A DNA stretch of 64,000 nucleotides, from the NCBI RefSeq assembly GCF_000002875.2, contig NC_009386.2, forward strand, positions 79,501 through 143,500, read 5' to 3'. Position numbers and translations under genes: made by a program. Shown here in pieces: positions 57,839 through 64,000 of this stretch (its first letter is position 1; the number at the start of each line of letters is the position of its first letter). The notes beneath the pieces are model-generated. The model had not been told where the DNA came from, made no database searches, and saw only the letters and a list, made by a program, of their open reading frames with translations. The stretch is from Leishmania infantum JPCM5 (taxonomy: Eukaryota > Euglenozoa > Kinetoplastea > Trypanosomatida > Trypanosomatidae).

Positions 57839-59670
57839 GCAGCCCTCGCGCCCCTCCTCTGCCCATCATAGACTACGCAGAGGAGGGGTGCTACGCTCTC
57901 TCTCTTTTTGTCTAAGTTTTGGCTTTCCGCTGTTTTCCGGCCGCCCCGCCGCCCCTTTATTGTGATGCACATCATGCAGCTGTGGCTGTGGTGGTGGTGA
58001 CGGTGGCGGTAGCGAGCGCCAATCACGGCAGCGGTGTGATGCGCACGAGACATTCTTCATGCCTTTTCGCGCTGTCTCTTTCGGCGGCACGCGCCTCGCC
58101 GATCTCTCGTCGGACTTTGCGTTGTTGTTGTTAGCGCACAGATCAGCCACTGTCCGTGTTGTGGTGGCGCCTCCATGGGGCCTGCGCAAGCCGTCCCGCT
58201 CGCCCGCCTGCTTGCTTTTCGGTAGATCATGGTGTTGCTTAGTAAGCACAACCCTTTCCGCGCCCGTGTACATATATATATATATATGGGGGAGGGGGGG
58301 TCGGGCGGGCATGATTGGTGAGGCCCTCTGCACGCATACCTGTGCCTGATGCGGCCTGCCTGCTTGCCTGCTCTCTCTCTCTCAGGCGCGCGCCCGCTTT
58401 TTTCTTTTCGGTGCGGCTGTCGTAATGAGGCGGGTGGGGCGCCGCTCAGGTGCGTTTTTGGCGGCTGGTCGTGGCAGCCGCGGGCAGTAGCTAACGCACT
58501 GAGGCACGCAAAACCCGCGCGACGCCGTCCATCCATCCACCACACGAAACTGAAGCAAAGGCGCTCAAAATCGAACGGGTGAAGGGGGAGAAGGGCGCAG
58601 ACAGCCAGGCGCCAGTGGGCGCTGCAGGGCAATGATGGAGAAGCAGAGGAGAGCGGTGGAGGTGACGCGACAGGAAGGAGGGAAAGGAAGGGGCACACAA
58701 CACGCCTCCGCTCGGCGTCGCTGCACCACGCCCTGGCGCTCCGCTCGACTCGCCGCGCCCCTCCCCCACCCCTCTCCTCCCGCGCCAGTGCATCGCCTCG
58801 ACAAGAGAGGAGGGGGAGGGGGGGGGGGGGCGGGACATCGTTGGACAACGGAGGCAAAAATGAAGCATGCGCGGCGTTCATTGGCAAGGGGTGTCGTGCG
58901 GAGGCTGACGGATGCTGGCCCGTGTGCGCGTGTCTCGTGGTGGCAGTGGCAAGCGTGATTGCTGCTGAGCGGAAGGGGTGGCAAAATGCGCCTTCCCCCC
59001 CCCCCCGGGTGAGCCGCGGCACGTGATGGCGGACCACGTAGGGACCTGTGAGCCTCCTCGATGGTGCTGCCACAAGTGCGTTGGTGGCGCATACGTGGCC
59101 CAGACAAGCTGCACAGCACCACCTCCTGCTTCGACAGCAAGCACCCTCCTCTCGAGCCACAGACGCACATGCGTGCTTGACGGGTGCTCTGCCCTCCTCT
59201 GTTGCCGTTGCTGCGGTTCATCGCGTTCGGGTATTCATCTCTCTCCGCCTGCGCCTGCCTTCCCACCTCCACTCCTACCCTCAGCACATGATAACGCTTG
59301 GATTGCCCATTCGGGCAACACCGAAGCCCCTTCCCTCCCCCCACGCCACACAACGATATCCGTATCGCGTATACTGAGCATCATTGCTGCCACAACCGCC
59401 ATCACCGTCACGACGGCGCCTGCTCTCCGTTGCCTCGCGCCCGCTTCCCAAAAAGCCGGTCCGCTGCACCTCTCACATCAGCGATCACCGCTGTCGCTCG
59501 CGCACCTGCGTTGAGCTGATTCTCATGCTCCCTCTTCTGCTGCCATGCTTGGGGAGGGGGAGGTCACGGGCGTTGGCCGCTGAACATCGTCGCCGTCATG
59601 GTCTACGTGAAGTAAGCTGCTTGTCCTCCGAGCACACGTAGCGAGCATAGACCCATTCAACAGCTGAAGG

Positions 59671-60015
59671 GCCGAAGGGCGTCACGCACACGTACGGCTC
59701 GATGAGCACGGTCGGCTGCGCATCGTCAGCCGCATCAAGTCGCTGGCGAAGAACGCCCTAGGTGAGTACATCCCGATGGAGAACCTGGAGTCCCTGTACG
59801 CGCAGGTGAGCCTGTGCGTGCCGAACGGCGTGTGCGTCGTTGTCCACGCTGCCAAGTACTACGTCTGTGCCATCGCGTGCACGACGGAGAGCAAGGCGAT
59901 GGTGTTCGCGCGGCAGCACGACATCCAGTGTGAGTGGCCGCCATGCCAAAAGTGGTATGCGGCGCGTCGGGTGATCACTGGACGACGGAGGAGCGAGATC
60001 GTCTACGACGGCTAA
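59671..60015 (+). pseudogene. Acyl-CoA synthetase relic, internally deleted, from member 3 type
   Basis: Three pieces of the member 3 gene lie in order. Positions about 59671-59698 resemble the P-loop region (55170-55197). Positions 59709-59940 match 55981-56212 with no difference seen, covering the hinge and start of the C-terminal domain. Positions about 59968-60010 resemble 56326-56368 with several changes. The P-loop to hinge interval, about 780 bases in the intact gene, is deleted, and a stop follows at 60013-60015. The perfect middle beside decayed edges suggests recent sequence exchange with member 3. It cannot encode an enzyme. Confidence 0.88.
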
Positions 60016-60939
60016 ACAAGCGAAGGGAAGGGTGCTGCTCACCGTGTGGTTGTACGGCATGCGAAGCAGAACAGACCGAGAGAGAACAAGGGCGGTGGGG
60101 GGTATGGGGAGGGGAAAGAGGGGGCTGACGGCGATGTGGGCCGGCACGACGAGGCTCATTATGATCCGTGGCGATGTCTCCGCCGGCCCCCGCCCCGCTC
60201 GAAGACCACACCACACTGCGGCAACGACCTCATGTCCTTCTTCCTCCCTCCCCCCCCCACCTCTCTTTGTTGTTTGCAGCCGCAGAAGCCAGCTGGGAGC
60301 GGCCAAGGTGAAGGGGTCGGCGTTGGCTCGCGTGCGGCGGTCTTACAGGACGCTCTACCGAAAGCAGCAGCCGCAGTCGCGGTTGTTAGCTGTGGTGACT
60401 GTCCCCCTCCTCCACCCCCTACCCGGGCACTTCCTGTTGCTCGTCCATTCCACCAGGAATGGACGGCGGATGTGAGCGCCTTCGCCTGGACACACATACA
60501 CACAGAGCGAGCGCGGCGTCATCAGCCGCGCTCTCTCCGTCTCCATCCAAGGAGTCGGGATGCGCGTGCATGGGCCGATATGCCACCGCATACTTCATCA
60601 CGTCCTCGTCCCTCTGGCCATCATCGCTTGGCCGTGACTCACATGCTCTCTTCCCCGCCCCCCTCCTCCATCCCTCCCTCTCTCTCTCCTCGTCCGTTAC
60701 ACGCATCAAACATGCGCGCGCACGACGCTGCTGCACAACACAGAAAGCAGCAACACCCCTCCCCCTCATCCTTCCTCCCTCCCTCCATCGCCTCAAAAAC
60801 CAAACGCAGAACACGCACGCCGATACACCCCGCGTGAGTCGCTGAAGCGTCATCCTCCCCCTCCCCCTCCACCCACTCGCTCCCTCACGAGCGATCGACG
60901 TCGATACGCCCACACACGATCAACCCCTTACTCGCGGCG
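60016..60939. other. Intergenic
   Basis: No gene supported. Pyrimidine-rich stretches near 60240-60265, 60655-60690 and 60755-60790 precede the next synthetase. Confidence 0.65.
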
Positions 60940-63087
60940 ATGGGCGCGTGCGTGGTCTCTGTGATGGCGAAGCGCAACGCGGCGCAGGTGATGCCCGACC
61001 CGCGCGCCGAGGAGCTCGAGCGCCGGCGTGCCGAGTGCGGCGGCAACTTCGTGCAGCGCGTGCCCGGCACGGAGAGCGAGCACGCCTCGGCCATCTACCG
61101 CATCGCCGGAGTGACAGCGGAGCAGCACGAAGCCATCCTCGCGGCGGCCGCGGCGAAGCCCACCTTTTACACAACGCTGATGCGCCACTGCGCGGAGCGC
61201 ACGGACCAGCGCGTGCTTGGCTACCGTCCCGTGAAGTGCGTCACAAAGGAACCAGCGCCGTCGACGTCACGCGGCAGCACGAGCGAACCGGCGAAGAAGG
61301 AGCGGCTCATGAGCATCACGCACTTCGACGAGGTGGTGTACGTCACCTACTCGGAAATGGAGGAGCGCATCTTCCACTTCGGCGCCGGCCTGGCCGCCCT
61401 CGGCGTCACCGCCAACGGAAACGTTTCAATCTACCTCGACACGTGCGTCGAGTGGCTGATCGGCATCTACGGCATCTGGTCCTGCAGCGCCGTCGCCGCC
61501 ACCGTCTACGCAAACCTCGGCGAGGCGGCCCTGGCGCACGCGTTGCACGAGACGGAGAGCCAGGCGATTCTGTGCGGGTCGGCGAATGTGGCGAATGTGC
61601 TGAAGCTGATGAAGAACGGGGTCATGCCGCAGGTGCCGATCATCTACGTCGGCACCCTGCCGGCTTCGCTCGACACGCACGGCGTGCAGGTGGTGAGCTT
61701 CAAGCAAGTGGAGATGATCGGCGCAGCGCACCTCGAGGGTGGCGCGGCGAAGGGCACGGGGCCGTTGAACGACGACGACCTGGCATTGATCATGTACACG
61801 AGCGGCACGACCGGTGACCCGAAGGGCGTCATGCACACGCACCGCACGTTGGCTGCTGGCCTGCACACCCTCGAGCCGCGCGTGGTCGACCTGCTCGGCC
61901 AGCCGCACTCCGACGACGTGTACCTCTCCTACCTGCCCATGGCGCACATCATGGAGTTCACCATCACAAACCTATTCATCTTCCGCGGCGCCTTTATCGG
62001 CTTCGGCACGCCGCGCACGCTGACGGACACCACAGCGCGGCCGCACGGCGACCTGCTTACGTTCAACCCGTCCATGCTCGCTGGCGTGCCGCGCATCTTC
62101 GACACGCTCAAGAAGGCCGTCGAGGCGAAGCTGCCGCCGGTGGGCACGCTCAAGCGACAGGTGTTCGACCACGCCTACCAGAGCCGGCTGGCGGCGCTGA
62201 AGAAGGGCAAGGACACGCCGTACTGGAACGAGAAGGTGTTCGCGGCGCCGCGTGCCGTGCTCGGCAACCGCCTACGGATCATGCTCAGCGGCGGCGGCCC
62301 GCTGTCCGCCGCGACGCATGAATTTGTGAACGTCGTCTTTGGCCGCGTGGTGATTGGCTACGGGCTCACGGAGACTATCTGCGTCGGGGCGATTCAGATC
62401 CCCGGCGACACGGAGACGAACGTGACGGGCTTGATGGAGCCCGGCCAGGAGATCAAGCTGCTCGACATTGACGAGTACAAGCACACGGACACGCCCGAGC
62501 CGCGCGGCGAGATGCTGTCTCGCGGGCCGTACCTGTTCAAGGGCTACTACAAGCAGCCGGAGCTGACGCGCGAGGTGCTGGACGAGGATGGCTGGTTCCA
62601 CACCGGCGACGTTGGCAGCTTTACCGCTGACGGCAAGATGCGCATAGTGGGGCGCGTCAAGGCGCTGGCGAAGAACTGCCTGGGCGAGTACATCGCGCTG
62701 GTGGCGCTGGAGGCGGTCTACTCTGGCAACGAACTGCTGCAGCCGAACGGCGTGTGCGTCCTCGTGCACCCAGACAAGCCGTACATCACAGCTCTTGCGC
62801 TGACGGACGAGGCGCGTGCAACGAGCTTCGCGGCGAAGCACGGTATCGAGGGCACGTACCCGGCCCTGCTGAAGGACCAGCGCTTCCAGCAGGCGGCCGC
62901 GATTTCGATGGCCGACACGGCACGCGCCTCGAACCGCGCGTCCTTCGAGTGCGTGAAGCGGGTGCGCGTCATCGACGACGAGTGGACTCCGGAGAACGAA
63001 ATCTTGACGGCTGCCCAGAAGCTGAAGCGCCGCGTCATCGATGCGCAGTACGCACAGACGATCGCAGAGCTCTTCACGGATGATTAG
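60940..63087 (+). CDS. ACS: Long-chain fatty acyl-CoA synthetase, array member 4
   Basis: A 715-residue ANL-family enzyme. The N-terminus MGACVVSVMA again offers Gly2 and Cys4 for double acylation. The P-loop MYTSGTTGDPKG lies near 286, IGYGLTETI near 473, DGWFHTGDVG near 550, and GRVKALAKNCLGEYIALV near 569. Long DNA stretches are the same as in member 2: around 62090-62235 (one difference seen, Glu to Lys in a KEGK motif), 62456-62514, 62537-62620 and 62645-62702. N- and C-terminal ends are its own. The array may continue beyond the window, but the 0.9 kb after this gene shows no further start. Confidence 0.95.
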   Translation: MGACVVSVMAKRNAAQVMPDPRAEELERRRAECGGNFVQRVPGTESEHASAIYRIAGVTAEQHEAILAAAAAKPTFYTTLMRHCAERTDQRVLGYRPVKCVTKEPAPSTSRGSTSEPAKKERLMSITHFDEVVYVTYSEMEERIFHFGAGLAALGVTANGNVSIYLDTCVEWLIGIYGIWSCSAVAATVYANLGEAALAHALHETESQAILCGSANVANVLKLMKNGVMPQVPIIYVGTLPASLDTHGVQVVSFKQVEMIGAAHLEGGAAKGTGPLNDDDLALIMYTSGTTGDPKGVMHTHRTLAAGLHTLEPRVVDLLGQPHSDDVYLSYLPMAHIMEFTITNLFIFRGAFIGFGTPRTLTDTTARPHGDLLTFNPSMLAGVPRIFDTLKKAVEAKLPPVGTLKRQVFDHAYQSRLAALKKGKDTPYWNEKVFAAPRAVLGNRLRIMLSGGGPLSAATHEFVNVVFGRVVIGYGLTETICVGAIQIPGDTETNVTGLMEPGQEIKLLDIDEYKHTDTPEPRGEMLSRGPYLFKGYYKQPELTREVLDEDGWFHTGDVGSFTADGKMRIVGRVKALAKNCLGEYIALVALEAVYSGNELLQPNGVCVLVHPDKPYITALALTDEARATSFAAKHGIEGTYPALLKDQRFQQAAAISMADTARASNRASFECVKRVRVIDDEWTPENEILTAAQKLKRRVIDAQYAQTIAELFTDD

Positions 63088-64000
63088 CTGCGTCGACGTG
63101 TTTGTTTGTCTGTCTGTCTGTGTGTCTGTGTGTGTGTGTGTGTGTGTGCCTCAGGGACTAAGTGTGACGGAGACGAAGAGAGGGAGAACCGCTAACGCGA
63201 GCACAACACGCCATCCAGCGGTGCAACGGGCCGCCGTGTCCGTGGTGCATCCGATCCGCCGAGTTCCGCAGTGTTACATGCGGGGGTAGTGTCTCTCTCG
63301 GTTCTCGTTCTCTCTGCCCCCCCAGCCGCCCTCCTCCCACCCGCAACACATACATACACCGCGGACCTCTTTCTTTTCCTTATTGACCCCCCCCATGCCC
63401 TTGACGCGGTTGCATGCAGGCATGTATATAATATGTATATATGTATATATAATAATATAAATCACATGGTCGTATCCCTCGTACGCACATGTACACATAT
63501 GTATATATATATATATATAGATGGGGGTATATGCGCTCTATATGCAATATATATATATATATGTGTGTGTGTGCGTACGAGGGATAGAGAACGATATATT
63601 TACTATTATCTTCCACTAGGTTTTGGCTGTCGCTTGTCAGTGCAGGAGGAGCCGTGAATGAAACACGTTTTGCACCACGGCTGTCTCTCTGTCTCGCACA
63701 CACGCACACAAACTCTCTCTCGATCTCTTCACTAGCTTGTTCGTTTATTTTTTTTTTTGGGGGGGGGTCTTCACAGTTACGCGCTCCTGTGTGCGTGTGA
63801 TCACTCTCACACACCGATCGTGTATTCTGTGGTGTCTTTACTATGAAACGACTGCTGATGTTGTGTGGATGCGTTGTAGCCGGGGGTATATCCCTCGCTC
63901 TCGCTTTCTCTTTTTCGTTGTTGTTCTACCTTTCTGTGTCATGTATGTATGCACGTGTTTCCCCTTAGCCTCTGAGCACGTCTCCCTTGTTGCTGTTTTG
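63088..64000. other. Intergenic to window end
   Basis: No gene seen. It has TG-rich DNA at 63118-63148, an AT-rich area with a long hairpin (63474-63585), and T and G runs near 63748-63768. Confidence 0.65.
63474..63585. repeat. Long hairpin with 16-bp perfect ends and AT-rich arms
   Basis: Bases 63474-63489 (ATCCCTCGTACGCACA) are the exact reverse complement of 63570-63585. Inward from these, TA-rich stretches on both sides can pair too, leaving a loop of about 30 bases around 63520-63547. It lies 390-500 bases after the last synthetase stop, probably in its 3' UTR. Confidence 0.85.

Larger units (their letters stand above)
56435..59670. other. Long intergenic region with repeat copy 3
   Basis: No intact gene over 3.2 kb. 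It contains CA runs near 56600-56625, inverted repeat copy 3 (56931-57371), a long TG tract (57791-57834), a TA run near 58270-58288 and G/C runs. Short ORFs overlap in several frames. Confidence 0.65.

Noticed and set aside
1..64000. CRISPR arrays, bacterial operons, insertion sequences
   Set aside because: The sequence is eukaryotic; repeats seen are microsatellites, gene duplications or dispersed spacer repeats, with no regular spacer array or transposase.

Overview
The window reads as nuclear DNA of a trypanosomatid, most likely a Leishmania or close relative (Leishmaniinae). Nearly all genes are intronless, lie head-to-tail on one strand, and are separated by long pyrimidine-rich, microsatellite-rich spacers, as expected for polycistronic transcription with spliced-leader trans-splicing. 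The gene content and order match what I recall of Leishmania chromosome 1: exopolyphosphatase on one strand, a short divergent strand-switch region, then RAE1/poly(A) export protein, duplicated ribosomal protein S7 genes, nicotinamidase, threonine aldolase and an array of fatty acyl-CoA synthetases on the other strand. I could not run an alignment, so species and chromosome are inference.

Layout. Positions 1-474 hold the start of a minus-strand exopolyphosphatase. Positions 475-2138 are the divergent strand-switch region. From 2139 onward every gene is on the plus strand. The first block (2.1-5.1 kb) has RAE1, signal peptidase subunit SPC25 and mitochondrial pyruvate carrier MPC1, and is clearly more AT-rich than the rest. 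From 6.2 to 22.7 kb come a GET2-like three-TM protein (tentative), an SYCP2-like protein resembling kinetochore proteins KKT17/KKT18, a small mitochondrial-type membrane protein, TMEM208/SND2, dymeclin, a long coiled-coil protein, and a protein with a family-X DNA polymerase fold that appears to have lost its catalytic aspartates. Two identical S7 genes, a BRAP2-type RING/UBP-finger protein and an MFSD5-like transporter follow, to 32 kb. A 100-N assembly gap lies at 32123-32222, next to degenerate retroposon-like DNA.

The right half holds nicotinamidase, a very long RNA kinase-guanylyltransferase of the CE1 (cap recycling) type, then four intact acyl-CoA synthetase genes interrupted by a threonine aldolase gene and one acyl-CoA synthetase relic. 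The synthetases share blocks of identical DNA, a sign of repeated gene conversion. A ~250 bp repeat core (longer in two copies) occurs three times, two copies in direct and one in inverted orientation, flanking parts of this array.

Together these genes cover ER protein targeting and processing (SPC25, TMEM208, perhaps GET2), mRNA export and cap repair (RAE1, CE1), mitochondrial pyruvate import, NAD salvage, polyphosphate turnover and fatty acid activation. Co-location in one transcription unit does not imply shared function in trypanosomatids. The strongest leads are the pseudo-polymerase, the enlarged CE1 with zinc-binding tail, the GC boundary beside the strand-switch region, and the repeat-bounded, conversion-prone acyl-CoA synthetase array.
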